From positions 186,001 through 250,000 of the forward strand of contig JAQGEQ010000326.1 in assembly GCA_034620365.1 (NCBI GenBank): a DNA stretch of 64,000 nucleotides, in the 5' to 3' direction. The position numbers and the translations under genes are program-made. Shown here in pieces: positions 36,002-48,750 of this stretch; the stretch's first letter is position 1; every line of letters starts with the position of its first letter. This stretch comes from Pegea sp. RAD2-039 (taxonomy: Eukaryota > Chordata > Thaliacea > Salpida > Salpidae). Below the pieces are notes generated by a model. That model searched no databases. It was not told the DNA's origin and saw only the letters and a list, made by a program, of their open reading frames with translations.

Positions 36002-38640
36002 ATGTAAATTCTTTTGGAAAACCCGTATATTATGTTGCTATTGTATTTAAAAACAAGAAAATGTGACTGGGTTAAGATCTAAAGTTTTGAAATATAAAGA
36101 ATTATTTATTTGCTTTTAAAAACTATTTAGTTTTTATTCTCAAATTGATAAATTTGATCAAAAATTATAATAAATATAGCTACAAGATAAATAATTACAT
36201 AATCGTTAATAAGTAATAAATAGTGAGAATATAACAGCCATAGTAACTGAAATACAAGATCTCAATAAACAGATATATAAATTAATTTTGCTTTATCAAT
36301 GTCTAGTGTCTAATAAATACCTATAGTCAATTCTCTAAACACAGATTACAGTTTCTGATACAATTCATTTCAGTGGATTGATTCAGTAAGAAAAAGACTT
36401 CATTTAACTCTTTCTAAGCGTTCAGCAAAGTTTAATAGACAAAGGTCGTTTTTAAATGTTTAATTTGATGGTGCAAATGGGGCCACTGTGACCTTCTCAC
36501 TGGATGCAGTAACCGCTTTGCACAGTATCTTCACGTTATTTCGGGGGTTTTATGGATTATTCTAAGTTTTGAGTTTGTGGTTTACAAAAAGGTTGTATAG
36601 AAATAAATAAATTTATTTTGGTGATATAAGTTTTATTGATTGTTTTTTTTACATCATTTCAGGTAAATTTATTTTTAGGTTTTGCTTTCTAAGGTTCTTA
36701 ATTTCTAAATAAAATGTTTAATTTAAATTTTAAAACAGCTATACGTTTTGATCACTTTTTTGGTAATTTGATTTTTAAGCAAATCTAAAAAATAACAAGG
36801 CAAGTATTTAAAAATGACCAATTAATTAGTAACAGCATTATTTAATAAATTGAATAATATGAAAAAGAAAAACATTTCGAAAATAATCGTTTAACAACTA
36901 ACAGCTTGAATCATTTATCTTTTTTAGTTTATCAGAAAATTCGACAGCTCGTAACAGCAAAAAGAACAAAACTCCATAACAATTTTGACTTGGACTCAAG
37001 TAATGAAATGTTTTTATTATCTAATGATACTAAATAAAAGATGCTTTAATCATAAGTTTTCTTTATTTATTGCAATAAACGAAAAGGAGGGTGCCTGAAA
37101 AGAGCACCTCTTGCTAAACCACAATCTCACAAACAACACATTTTATACTTAATTAAGTTGGAAATTAAGAAATAAAAAGATGTAACATTTGGCATATCAG
37201 TAGACTTCAAAATGATTCTTATAATTCCAAATTCATCTATTCTTGTTAGCTTATTTTATATGTTTATTTGTATTCTTGCTTAACCAAATCGTAAATACAA
37301 TATACTAATCACACTTAAGCATATGACAACGTATAATAGTAAACAAAAAATTCTAGGTTCTTAGGATTGAATTTTGTGAAATAATATATAGCCGTGTGTT
37401 CACAACAAGTATACGTAAACTTTCTGCTTTATACTAAAATTAATAGATAATTATTTTAAAAATTGAATAACTATGAGTAATCTCAAAGTTATCGATTAAT
37501 ATTTATTTTTTAATTCAAATCATTTTATCTTTTGGTTTATTTATAGGTTATTTTTTAGTTAAAGTTTAATAAATAAATAAATCAAACAAAATCTGAAAAA
37601 TAAAAGAAATATAAATAAATCATTAGGAAATACAAGAAAATAATTTTTTTATTACAATGTTAAATGTTTTTCTACAATATTTTTAAGAGCTTTCTAATAA
37701 AAATTATCGACCTCAAACAAAAATTGAACTGTAAAAGTATCATTTTTAAGGAAGTTTTTATTTCTTTTGGAACTTAATCTGGATTAAGTTTTTGTAGGAT
37801 AAAAAATTTCAGTTTGATTTTATGTTTTTCTTTAGTTTCTACAAAAAAAGTTTAAATGTTTAATGTTTGAAAGAAACTTCAGGAAAATGAATACTTTTAT
37901 GTAGCTTTATAATAAACAAAAAAAGAATGGAAGCTGCACTAACATAGCCTCTTAAGAAGTTTAGATTTGCAGTTACTCAATATTGCTGAAAAATTTTAAT
38001 GCACAACAAATATTAATAGCAAAACAGTAAAAGCATCAAAATAATAATCAACAAGCTACAAAACCCAAACAGCAGAAGCTTCTAGAACTTTGTTTCTGTC
38101 ATCATAATTTACCTACAAACAATTTTTTATTTCCAACACTGCTTTCAAAATTATAATTTCTCTCAACTGTTTTGATGATTAATAAATCACTTTAATAAAT
38201 CAAACATATTTATATATATTCTTAAGAAGACTTTGACTAAAAGCTTATATGTTTGGTAGCGTCATTTGTGTTATATATTTTATCATAATTTTGTTTAAAT
38301 TATAAGGTTTTGTTGCTCTCTTTTGTCTCTTATAGTTACTTGTAAACTTAAAGTCAATATAGGAAAATGATTGGTGTTAGATGATTCTGAATGATTTTTG
38401 ATGTTTTGTAAACCTATGTAGCTTGCTTAATTTTATAAGACAATTGCTAATATTGATTTTTGTGAAGATTTTGCAGGTATTGCGTTTAGACATTAAATTT
38501 TCAAACCTTTTTAAAATAAAAATTTTAAGTGAATGCTAAGAACTTTAAATTAATTTTGGTTAGATTATGTAGGATTGTCAGTTATAAATTCTTTATACAT
38601 TTTCATGATATTTAAATATGTATTTTATTAAAGTTGAGCT
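36002..38640 (+). repeat. Right arm of the ~2.9 kb inverted duplication
   Basis: Inverse of 14860-17500. It carries the G+C-richer patch (36470-36550), the inverted SINE-like tail module (37078-37132) and a distal family A 5' flank (from about 38060), which passes without a break into the 5' flank of gene 5. Confidence 0.7.
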
Positions 38641-39415
38641 TATCGTGTCTAAATTAAATATCGTGTAATCCTAATAAGTCTATATCAAGTCTTGACTTTT
38701 GATTAAAAGAGTCTCTAACTTATGTACTTTTGTAAATAAAAATAATTAGAAATAGTTGGATATGATTTTTAATTACTCGTTGCTCTCTATTAATTATTAT
38801 CATAAAAGTTAAGTCTATTGAGGACTTCAATTTGAGATAAATAACTCAAGTTTTTAAAGACATTTCACTAAAATCTTTAAACTTAAGGAGTAACTTTTTG
38901 TTCTATTTTGAACACTATTAAGTCTTAAATTTCTTACATACTTTTTAATTTTTAGTTTCTGAACTCAAGTTATCATTTTCACAAACAAACTTTTATTGCC
39001 CTCGTAACTGCTACATGTAACGCAATAATGCCTTTTCTATAGAAGAATGTTTTTCTATTTATTTATTATAAAATTGAATATTTTGGTGTCTAAATATTGA
39101 ACTATAACCAACAATTTGTGAAAATACTTGCAAAAGTTTACAAAAATTTGTTAATCGAAAGTTCTTTTTATTTAGCAATATGTACATGAAACATGATAAG
39201 TTTCTGGTTTAGACTTTTACAAAACTTTAATTAAGCTTGTTTTTTAGCATTGGTAAACAAACTTTGTATATCATATGAAAATATTATATCACTTAAAAAT
39301 CAAAGTTTGTAGTTAAAACATTATATATTATGTAAAAACAATTTTTTTTTATGATTTCGTAGAGACATTTTAAATTTAATTTTTTTTTCTTTAAATCTAG
39401 CCTAGTAACTAGAAA
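38641..39415 (+). promoter_or_regulatory. 5' flank of gene 5 with conserved upstream block
   Basis: Family A 5' flank, somewhat more diverged than in the other copies. The conserved block is at 38960-39030 (reads TTTATTGCCCTCGTAACTGC). A splice acceptor, TTTTCTTTAAATCTAG, ends 15 bp before the ATG, differing from the TTCTTCAG of its sisters. Confidence 0.5.
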
Positions 39416-40714
39416 ATGAATATGATAGAAGAGAGCAAATTTGACCGAAAGAGGAAACTGTCATCAGATGATGATGAGAAAAGTTTTAATAATAAAACTG
39501 CGGAAGAGACAAATTTGGTAAACACTTCTGATGGAGTATATAGCTTGCATAAAAGTCATGCTGATCAAACTAGTTTAAATAATACTAAAGAAATTCCAAC
39601 AACTACAAGTTTCCCCTTTAAAGACACTAACAGTGATAGGAAAGCATTCAAAGGGAAAGAAAATAATGAAGAAAATAAACTATCATCTAATTTCAAAATC
39701 AAATATGAATGCTTAGACTGTAACAGGAAATATAAATGCAAATCTCAGCTTATTTATCATGAAAGAACTCATACTGGTGAGAAGCCATATGAATGTAAAG
39801 TTTGTGAAAGAAAATTTAGTCAAAAAACCCATTTGTTATGTCATGAAAGAACTCATAGTGGTGAGAAGCCATATGAATGCATTGTTTGTGAAAGAAAATT
39901 TAGTCAAAAAACCCATTTGTTATGTCATGAAAGAACTCATACTGGTGAGAAGCCATATGAATGTATAGTTTGTGAAAAGAAGTTTAGTCAAAACGCACAT
40001 TTGTTAAGCCATGAAAGAACTCATACTGGTGAGAAGCCATATGAATGCATTGTTTGTGAAAGAACATTTAGTCATAGATCTAGTCTTTTAACTCATGAAA
40101 GAACTCATACTGGTGAGAAGCCATATGAATGTATAGTTTGTGAAAGAAAATTTGCACGTAATTCCAGTCTTTTAATTCATGAAAGAACTCATACTGGTGA
40201 GAAGCCATATGAATGTATTGTTTGTGAAAGAAAGTTTAGTCAGAAAGCCCATTTGTCAAGTCATGAAAAAACTCATACTGGTGAGAAGCCATATGAATGT
40301 ATTGTTTGTGAAAGAAAATTTGCAGATAATTCTATTCTTTTAAATCATGAAAGAACTCATACTGGTGAGAAGCCATTTGAATGTATAGTTTGTGAAAGAA
40401 AATTTGCACGTAATTCCAGTCTTTTAATTCATGAAAGAACTCATACTGGTGAAAAGCCATATGAATGTATAGTTTGTGAAAGAAAATTTGCACTTAATTC
40501 CAGTCTTTTAATTCATGAAAGAACTCATACTGGTGAGAAGCCATATGAATGTATTGTTTGTGAAAAGAAATTTAGTCATAGGTCTAGTCTTATATGTCAT
40601 GAAAGAACTCATACTGGTGAGAAGCCATATGAATGTATAGTTTGTAAAAGAAAATTTAGTCATAATTCCAATCTTGTAACTCATGAAAGGACTCATACCG
40701 GCGAGAAACCATAG
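39416..40714 (+). CDS. Family A C2H2 zinc-finger protein, 12 fingers (gene 5)
   Basis: A 432-residue predicted nuclear DNA-binding protein. The front is a family A variant ([21 protein letters not shown]), with the first Cys at residue 99. Twelve complete fingers at 28-residue spacing; all zinc ligands present. One linker reads HSGEKP (between fingers 2 and 3) and one HEKTHTGEKP. Fingers 2 and 3 are QKTH twins; ARNSS occurs at 6 and 9. It ends at TGEKP with TAG, followed by the fossil finger and an A-type 3' flank. The start is the first ATG after the acceptor, with no competing upstream in-frame ATG nearby. Promoter block, splice acceptor, frame and polyadenylation signal all look intact, so this is among the likelier active copies. 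Confidence 0.89.
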   Translation: MNMIEESKFDRKRKLSSDDDEKSFNNKTAEETNLVNTSDGVYSLHKSHADQTSLNNTKEIPTTTSFPFKDTNSDRKAFKGKENNEENKLSSNFKIKYECLDCNRKYKCKSQLIYHERTHTGEKPYECKVCERKFSQKTHLLCHERTHSGEKPYECIVCERKFSQKTHLLCHERTHTGEKPYECIVCEKKFSQNAHLLSHERTHTGEKPYECIVCERTFSHRSSLLTHERTHTGEKPYECIVCERKFARNSSLLIHERTHTGEKPYECIVCERKFSQKAHLSSHEKTHTGEKPYECIVCERKFADNSILLNHERTHTGEKPFECIVCERKFARNSSLLIHERTHTGEKPYECIVCERKFALNSSLLIHERTHTGEKPYECIVCEKKFSHRSSLICHERTHTGEKPYECIVCKRKFSHNSNLVTHERTHTGEKP

Positions 40715-40800
40715 GAATATGTTTTAATTGTGAAAAAAAATTTAGTTGAAATTCATGTCGATTACGCCATGAAATGATTCATGTTTCTCAGAAAAAGTGA
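40715..40800 (+). pseudogene. Fossil terminal zinc finger beyond the stop of gene 5
   Basis: Decayed finger as in the sister genes (TAG for Tyr, FS-stop core, HEMIH remnant, QKK-stop). Confidence 0.7.
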
Positions 40801-40843
40801 GATCATTTTGCTGGTCAAAGTTTACTTGCAATTTATAAGAAGA

Positions 40844-40849
40844 AATAAA
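40844..40849 (+). terminator. Polyadenylation signal AATAAA of gene 5
   Basis: AATAAA about 130 bp past the stop, at the conserved site. Confidence 0.5.
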
Positions 40850-42340
40850 TAGCTTTGTGAAGATCAGATGGTTTAAAAATATATTTTTTAAAATTGTTTT
40901 TTCAGTTTGAGTTGTTTTTATTTAATTAATATTTGTTTTATTGATCAAATGTTGTATGTTACAGTAAATACTAATGATTTTAAAAGTTATTTTTCTGTTA
41001 TTGTTTGTGATCGGCGGTTCGTATTTTTTTTTTGTAAACGAACTATAACTTGTTTCATTCTTATTCCAAGTTTTCTTAAACCCACAAGTTTTTTAATGTC
41101 CTTTATTTATTACCAAAAAGCTTCTGTATTTAGATTTTAATCTCTTAGTTAATCAATGTTGTGCAAACTGCTGATAAATTTTAGTTTTTGTTTATAAATC
41201 CGTTTAAAACATTTTAAATTTATGCAACTTATTACTCTTTACAATCTGTTTTATTTTTTAATTGAAACTCAGTTTTTAGTAGATACTCAAAGTAATTTCA
41301 AGAAAATAAAGTTATAGATCATAAAATCTCTTTTTTCCAACCTAATGCTATTTTGTTTATCATTTCATTTTAGAAATAAATGCTTTTTAATAAATCATAT
41401 TGCATCATAATTAATCCCTTCTGCTATAGCACTAAGCAGTTTATTACCCGAATGGTTAAAACTAACTTGAAAGATTGAATTGATGAAAAATTGAAATAAT
41501 TATATAATTTTTTTAAACTTTGTTAGCAAGCCAGTTATTACGTCAGAAGAAGAAATACTTGCTTAACGTTTGCCAGTAAGTTCAGTTTAAACTATTTTAT
41601 AATAGTATTATTTTAAGTTGTCAATTTAGGTTTAATAATATTTTATTTTTCTTAAATTACTTTCAGTATATCTAAACACAATTACTTTTTCAACTGAATT
41701 ACTTTCAGCAAACAAGATAAGACCAAAACATCTAGAAACTTTAGTTTGCCGATGTATCTAAATTATGCAATCTACAAATTCACCGAATTTCTTGAACTAA
41801 TCTTTTAGTTTATCTTTAAAATATGTTCTTTAATAATCAGCACAAGTTTGTGGATAATTTAAAAAAATCATTATGTAGAATTTAATCTATAAAAAAAAAT
41901 TTACAAAAATACTTCAGTTTATTAATTCAGTTTATGTAATAATCATTTTAAATTATGTTTATAAAAATAAACATTTCAACTGTAAACAATAATCATATAT
42001 TATTACAAATGTAATAGCAACTTATTAAACCAAATTTTGACTCACAATAACTTTCTTTAGCTTTTAAGAGAAGTCAATTACTAGAAGTTTTCTAGACTAA
42101 ATTTTCACATTTATACAATTATACAATAAAGTTAAATTAATATAAACATATAAAATGGTTTGAAATATTGTAGACAAAAAACTATTAGACTGATAGATTT
42201 ATTGTAAATAAGAACCACATAACACTTACTTTAATTAGTTTTCTCAAACAAATATTTTACTTAAGAAGTATAAAAAATATAAAACAACAAATTTAGGATT
42301 TCATTTTGAGTAATAGATCAAACCTTAAAATTCGAAAAAA
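40850..42340 (+). repeat. A-type 3' flank of gene 5
   Basis: Matches 57500-59040 and inversely 7345-8900. No gene; a 77-codon frame at 40907 is not preserved in the copies. Confidence 0.65.
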
Positions 42341-44330
42341 AGTATAGCAAAGAATTTACATATAATTATGTTCTAGACAAAATCTATCGATTAAATTTAT
42401 TAAGATTTTTTTGGCATTTTTTAGCTTTTATGACGGTTTATCGTTTTCCGTAGTCAAATTGTTTAATAAAAAAACTATAAATTTTTTAACAGTCAAGATG
42501 TTTTTTCTAATTACAAAGACCTTTACTAATGAATTAGAAAAGTTTTATTTGAAAAAAATTAATCACTGAAACCAGTTAACAATTTAGTGGATATCATTTA
42601 ACTTGTTTTTATTTTAATTTATTTTATTATTTTTAAGTAGTTTTAAATATTTATTAAAGTCCTTCATTAACCCTGCATTTTTACAATCAGTCAACATTTC
42701 TTAACTAACTGAATTACGTCATCAGTATTTGTTGAAGCAATCTCATTTGATAACGGTTGAAATAGAATACTGATGTTTTGTTAATTAAACATCCCCTTTA
42801 CAACAAGTTTGCCATGAAATTCATAATATGAGTTAGCCACACAAATAGCTGATGGTATCACATACTTGCTTCGTTGTCATATGATTGCTGGTCATTTGGC
42901 TGTTAGAGAACCGACAGCAGATGCAATGCTTCTAATTGAATGTTAAGAATATTTGGCCACTCATACAAGAGATTTGATAAGCGCAATTTTTTTCAAAGTT
43001 TGAAATTTGAAATAATCATTTTTGTTTAAATTAGTTAAATCTAAATATACAAATTCAAATTGAAAACTTGATACTACGATGAAAGACTGTTTAAAGATTA
43101 CTTTTCCGAATGGTGTCATCATGGAGTCTTTTTTTTTTTATTGGTATTAGTAACTACACATATTTGTTGTTATTATTTAATCTTTACAATCAGTACTACT
43201 TAGTATGATCAATGAAACAATTTAACTATTCATTCTTTAGTCCCAGATTTAGGATCAACAAAAATTTATTTAAAATTTATTGACAATCTTATTTCTTTTA
43301 CAAAAGGTGATAAATAATCGAAACTGTAAAGTTTTATGTTTTGAGTTTTGATTTGAATTTTTTTAATTATCTTTAAATTCATTTTTATGGAATCCATAGA
43401 TTCTCTAACAGCCAAATAACCACAAATATTAAACTGAATTCAAGATGAAATAAAAAGAAAACTTTTTTGATCTAATTACTTATGTCTTACAAAACGGTCA
43501 CTATATATTAGAAGAAGGTTTTATTGCTAAACAATAAAAAAAATTATTAGATTTAAAGAAAATGTATTCCTATTATTTTCAACAGCATTCATGGAAGCAG
43601 AAAAATGAAATTTAATCATTTTATTGAAACAAATAATTTTGTGGCTTACGTTGATAGTTCCTAATTTTATTAATCATACAAACAAACCTAAAAAAGCTGT
43701 AACATTAATTGAAAAGTTATTTGAAACAGCAATGAGTTTTCCAAATGGTGTTGGAATAATTTCAATTTATTGATTTTTGACAGATAGCATATCAATGATA
43801 AGATTTTTTATAATTAACAATCTAAAAGCTGCTAAATTAAAATTCCAAAGTTTAAATAAATTCTTCTCATTGTTGAAAAATTTGCCTAATTTCTTAAAAA
43901 TTTAAATTACTTTGTCTAATAAAGAATGTTTCTTTAAAGTAATTACATTCATTTAATTGCATTCAAGTAATATTGAAAAAAACTTGTATTGTATATTTTA
44001 CTCATAAATTGCAGCTCGATTAGTTGGAAAAATTCTTATCAATATGAAAATATTTCAAAAATAAATAAGAAAAATTTTACATTCCAAAATATTTTCTGCA
44101 TGTTCTCATAATGAATACATTAAAGTGATTTTAAACTGAATTCTTTTATTTCAACTTATAGCTTATAAAATAAAAATATTGTGATTGCTTTATTTATACT
44201 TAAAGAGATTTCTTCATTACTCAAATTTGAAGCTTGAACTAGTTTCATAAAATCATCACAAAAAAATTGTGTTTGAAAACGTTATGTGTGACGTAATCAT
44301 AAAAATATTATTTTCAAATATATTCAAATA
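42340..44330. other. Mixed repeat scraps and possible degenerate coding remnant
   Basis: 42340-42830 matches 59040-60010 with gaps. 42835-42960 and 43395-43440 are pieces of the repeat at 19075. 43000-43260 is R4-like. In 43440-44330 short stretches in shifting frames look protein-like (for example near 44200-44320) but are broken by many stops; I cannot assign a family. Confidence 0.35.
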
Positions 44331-44339
44331 ATGCAAAGT

Positions 44340-45340
44340 ATAATTCACTATTAGTATATAATTATATAAGTATTATCTAAGTATATAATATTATATAATA
44401 ACTATAAAACTCAATTTAATCAACTGTTTTCCTAAAATACTTAAATAAGTTTAGAATTACATTAGTAAGATCAAAGAAAAATATTATCTAACAAATTCTA
44501 CCATGTCAATTAATTAAGAGTCAGAGAAAAACTGACCTTAACAATTTATTTGCAGTTTGTCTCACTTTTATTGGAATTTCTTTTTTTAGACTGTAAATCA
44601 AAAAATATTGTCAAATAAAATTAGATTTTAATATTTATTTTTCAGCCACAACATGTCGCTGTAATAATTTTAGTTTCATATTTTGTAAAATTGTAAATTT
44701 CTCCTTAGATCTGTTTGATAAATAGTCTAAGACTTTGAACTTGAAAGACTTTATTTTCTTATATTTGTAAAAATTTTATTCAAACTAATACAAATATCTT
44801 TATATAAAAAATATGTTTAGTTTTAACGAATTACTTGAAAAATTTAAACTCAAAAGTATTTTGCACCTAGAAATAAGATACAGTCTTCTATAAGGTTGAT
44901 GTCAGAGAAATAAAGTTTGTCTAACATTTTTTAATAAATCAAACTTATTGAGAAAAAGAAAAGTTTGAAAAAGTACTTTCCTCCTGACAAATACTAGATC
45001 GAAAGAAATTAATAAAACAAAGAACTATTTTTTAGTTCAACAAATTGCTCAGCTAGTTGTCCTCCACACTAGCAATATTTTGAAATCGACAATCTGTCGA
45101 TAAACTTTATAAAAAATTGAATTTCTGAAAATACATTATTTTGAACTCTTGTTGTTAATAAAACCTTTAATCTTGAATATAATAATCGTAATATTGGTAG
45201 ACTACTATTAGTATATTTGTAATAAATTTATTATTTCACTTAGTTGTTTTATAAAAGTTTTTTTCTTTCTAGTCTTCGATAAACTTTTTGTAGAAAATTA
45301 ATTTAATTAAGTAAAAAAAGTAATTTAAAATTGTTAAATT
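44340..45340 (+). repeat. Dispersed repeat R3, copy 2
   Basis: Close match to 11490-12460, with the 17-bp inverted repeat at 45085-45101. It ends just before the family B pseudogene. Confidence 0.6.
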
Positions 45341-45380
45341 TAAAATTCAAAGGAAAACATTTTGTAAGAGTTCTAATTAA

Positions 45381-45685
45381 TTCATTCTTGCTCCTGAAAG
45401 AAGATTTATTTTAATTACATATCTGATATATTTTTCTTTGTTTGCTTTTGTAGTCTTGCTAATATCTTCACAAGAGCAAGATGCACTTATTTTATCTCTG
45501 TTTGTATTTTTTAAACAAGTATGATCTACGTGATATCCTTATAAATCGTTGTGTTATATGCTCCGCTAGAAAAGTTTTGCAAATTTGTCTATTTTGCAGT
45601 AATTTTTTTGTAAAACTGTTCTTACTATCATCCTATAAAAAGTTTTTTTTCATTCTGTTTTTTTGTCGTTCATAAAATTGTTCGT
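45381..45685 (-). pseudogene. Family B zinc-finger gene, N-terminal fragment only
   Basis: On the minus strand the first ~100 codons of family B can be followed (MNDKK at 45673, then frameshifted KNSF..., then the DISKTTKANKEK segment) up to the position of the first finger, where similarity ends. The initiating ATG of genes 3 and 7 is destroyed, though the second Met remains; a stop follows after seven codons, and several A-run indels break the frame. The conserved upstream block of the cluster is still recognisable at 46075-46130. Clearly dead. Confidence 0.65.
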
Positions 45686-46074
45686 TTACTTAATAATCTA
45701 AATTGATAGATAAACTTTTTATTATTAAAACGAAAAATTTAAAGAAAATGTTAATGAAATTATGGTAATTTATTAAGTTTTGATGGATGAGTTTTTTCAT
45801 TTTCTTAAGTTGATATATTTAAAGGTTTTTATGATAATTGTAACTGTAAATCAATCACGTTAAAAGAAAACTTTTCTAGAACGCTGAAACAGAAACTTAT
45901 CATGTTTTATAAACAGATTGTATTTAAAATGAATTTTTAAAACACAAAATCTTGATAATATTTTGCAATAAACAAAAAATAATTGTTACTTATATTTCAA
46001 TATTGAAATATCAAAATATTGAGGTTTATATTGTAACAAAAAAGCCTCTTCTATTAGAAAGACATTGTTGTTGT

Positions 46075-46130
46075 TTTACATGTAGCACTTATGAGAACAA
46101 AACATCATTTGCTTGTGGAAATATTAAAAG
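46075..46130 (-). promoter_or_regulatory. Diverged copy of the conserved upstream block
   Basis: Reads CAAGCAAATGATG...CATAAGTGCTACATGTAAAAC on the minus strand, aligning with the family A block. Its presence ahead of a family B fragment shows the block predates the A/B split. Confidence 0.4.
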
Positions 46131-46593
46131 GAGCTGCAAATTAAATATTATAATATATGCAAGAAGGAAAAAGGTTGAAACGATTCAAACAGATGACAAC
46201 AAAGTAGACCCTACTCTTAAAGATTTCAAGAAAACAATTTTAAATAGTTTTATCCAATATCTAATTGTTAGTTTTTCAATAAAATTTAAATTTATGTTGT
46301 AACATACATTGAGAGCAACAATTAATTCAAAAAACGTATTAAAAGTGTTTTTTTATGTTTTAATGATAAATATAATAAACTCAATATTTTCAATATACTC
46401 AGTAAATTCAAATTTAAGTGTTGATTTTGATTTACTTAAAATGCAGAAAATAAATGGAAATGAAAATTGAAACTTTAAAAACAAAATAAAATACAGAAGA
46501 AAGTTAAACATTCTTAAACTTAAACTTAGTTAAACTTCATGCTTTTAATCACAATAGCAACATAATATACGGGTTTTCCAAAAGAATTTACAT
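46120..46593 (-). repeat. R2 fragment, inverted
   Basis: Inverse match of 7000-7250 and 35400-35640 to about 46520, followed by the 3' side of the finger remnant. A 116-codon plus-strand frame over 45952-46302 runs antisense through this repeat and is not a gene. Confidence 0.5.
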
Positions 46594-46836
46594 TTACAGA
46601 TCAACATATTCTTTTTCACAGTTGCATATTCTTTCATTGTGTAAACGATTTGAATTTCGACCACACTTTCTTTCACAAACTATATATTCAAATGGCTTCT
46701 CACCAGTGTGAGTTCTTTCGTGAATTGTAACTTTAGATTTGGATTTTAAATGTTTGTTACAAACTATGCATTCATAATAGTTCCTGAAATAAGATTTATT
46801 TTTTTTACAAGTCTGGTTTCTTTTTCTTTGTCTACT
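46594..46836 (-). pseudogene. Family B-derived two-finger remnant, copy 3
   Basis: An 80-codon open stretch from after an in-frame TAA. Finger 1 is intact (ECIVCNKH...HERTH); finger 2 again has FEYIVC and ends NERICNC, then CEKEYVDL-stop. Several residues differ from copies 1 and 2, yet the frame is kept. Upstream, decayed family B sequence reaches about 46930. Confidence 0.55.
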
Positions 46837-46939
46837 TATTTAGTCTTGCTATTATCTTAATAAGAGTAAGATACACTTATTTTATCTCTGTTTGCATTGT
46901 TAAAACTAATTTGATCTACTTGATACCCTTATAAAAGGA

Positions 46940-48060
46940 GTTTTAAATTAAATATTAAGCTGTATACAAGAAAGAAAAAGGTTCAAACAGTTTAAACAGA
47001 TGCAATCAAATTATACCCTACTTCTAAAGATTTTAAGAAAACAATGTTAAAATAGTTTTATCCAATATCTAAGTGTTAACTTTTCAATAAAATTTAAATT
47101 TATGATGTAACATACATTGAGAGCAACAATTAATTCAAAAAACTTATTAAAAATTTTTTTAAGTCTTAATGATAAATATAATAAACTCAATATTTTCAAT
47201 ATACTCAATAAATTCAAATTTAAGTGTTGATTTTGATTTACTTAATATGCAGAAAATAAATGGAAATGAAAATTGAAACTTTAAAAACAAAATATAATAC
47301 AGAAGAAGTTTAAGACTAAAAGCTCAATTAAAGAAGATCAATAATTTAATACCCTTGTAATTTATAAGAATTGTATAACAGATAAGGCAATATAAACTGA
47401 CAAAATTTATTTCAAATCTAATATTTTGACAGCCAAGAGCATTTAGCTAAATGTATTATTTTGATTAGTTTTGAAAATCTGATCTTAAAACTCCATATCT
47501 GAAAACTTTCATATTTAGCTTTATTCAATTGGTAAAAGGAAACTAATAACGAAGATAACTAACAAAACACTACTAACAAACCAGTGTTGACTACAGAATG
47601 AACTACATATATAGAGTAATAGGGGATGAAACACTTACGTAAATGGTAAAATATTCTACTGTCACTACTAACCACAACAACACTACTTTTCAACCTCATT
47701 GTTTGCAGCTGTATGAACTAAAATGTAACTCTTACTGCCCTTTTGAAATTCTATCTTAACACTTTACTTAATCATTGCTTTGTAGGTGGTACATAGTTGT
47801 TATATCGCATTAATGTTCTTTTTTGTGAAAAAAGGTTTCTCTAGCGATTAATTACTGTATTCAGCCAAACATACCCACAGACTCATCCAAAAATAATAAT
47901 ACATTTTAGAATAGTTTTTTAGAGGTTTTTTAAAAACAAAAACTTTAAATGATTAATATCTATAAGTATTTCTTACAATTTATTGTTTATTTGTAACTTT
48001 AAAAAATATAAAATAATAAAAATAATAAAAACTGAATGAACAAATATTCTGACAAAGTTT
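46940..48060 (-). repeat. Dispersed repeat R2, inverted copy
   Basis: Inverse of about 6090-7300 / 34310-35660, including the CAACACTACTTTTCAACCT junction phrase. No gene. Confidence 0.6.
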
Positions 48061-48750
48061 GGATTTTGCAGTTGCTTTATAATAATATAGAAATGTAATG
48101 TACCAAAAAGTCGCTTTATAATATTAAACAGCAAAAAGTATCCAAATGTTAATCAGCAACCAACAAAATCAAAATAGCAAAAGCTTCTATAACTTTGATA
48201 ACCTCATCAGAATTTGCGTGCAAAGATTGTTTTGTTTCTAACATTGCTTTCAAATTTATAATTTCTCCAAACTGTTTTGAAGATTAATAAATCTTTTTTA
48301 TGTATCAAACATATATATATAGATTCTTAAGAAGACTTTGACCAACAGTTTATATGTTTGGTAACGTCATTTGTGTTATGTATATTATTATAATTATATT
48401 AAATTATAAGGTTTTGTTGCTCTTTTTTGCCTCTTTTAGTTACTTGTAAACTTAATGCCAATAAAGAAAAATGATTGTTGTTAGATGACCCTGAAAGATT
48501 TTCGATTTTGTGTAAACTTATGTAGCTTACCTAATTTTATAAGACATTTGCTAGTATTGATTTTTGTGAAGTTCTTGCAGGTATAGAGTTTAGACATCAA
48601 CTTTTCAAACTTTTTCAAATGAAAATTTGAAGTGAATGCTTAACACTGTCAGAGTATTAGACTTTAAGTTAATTTTTGTTAGATTATCTTGGTTTGTAAG
48701 TTATAAATTCCTTGTACATTTCCATGAAACTTAAATATGTATTATCATCT
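48060..48750 (+). repeat. Orphan piece of family A 5' flank
   Basis: Matches 54960-55560, the distal 5' flank of gene 6, in the same orientation, but stops before the conserved promoter-like block and is not followed by a zinc-finger gene. The next gene downstream is the PAH gene. Confidence 0.6.

Noticed and set aside
39759..39968. Secondary frames with [13 protein letters not shown] repeats in every array
   Set aside because: These are out-of-frame or antisense readings of the 84-bp finger repeat, which stay open because the repeat length is divisible by three.
43440..44330. Decayed transposase or viral gene
   Set aside because: Protein-like fragments shift frame repeatedly and I recognise no motif; too weak to name.
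45952..46302. 116-codon plus-strand frame
   Set aside because: Runs antisense through the 5' flank of a family B pseudogene and an R2 repeat; not kept in the other R2 copies.
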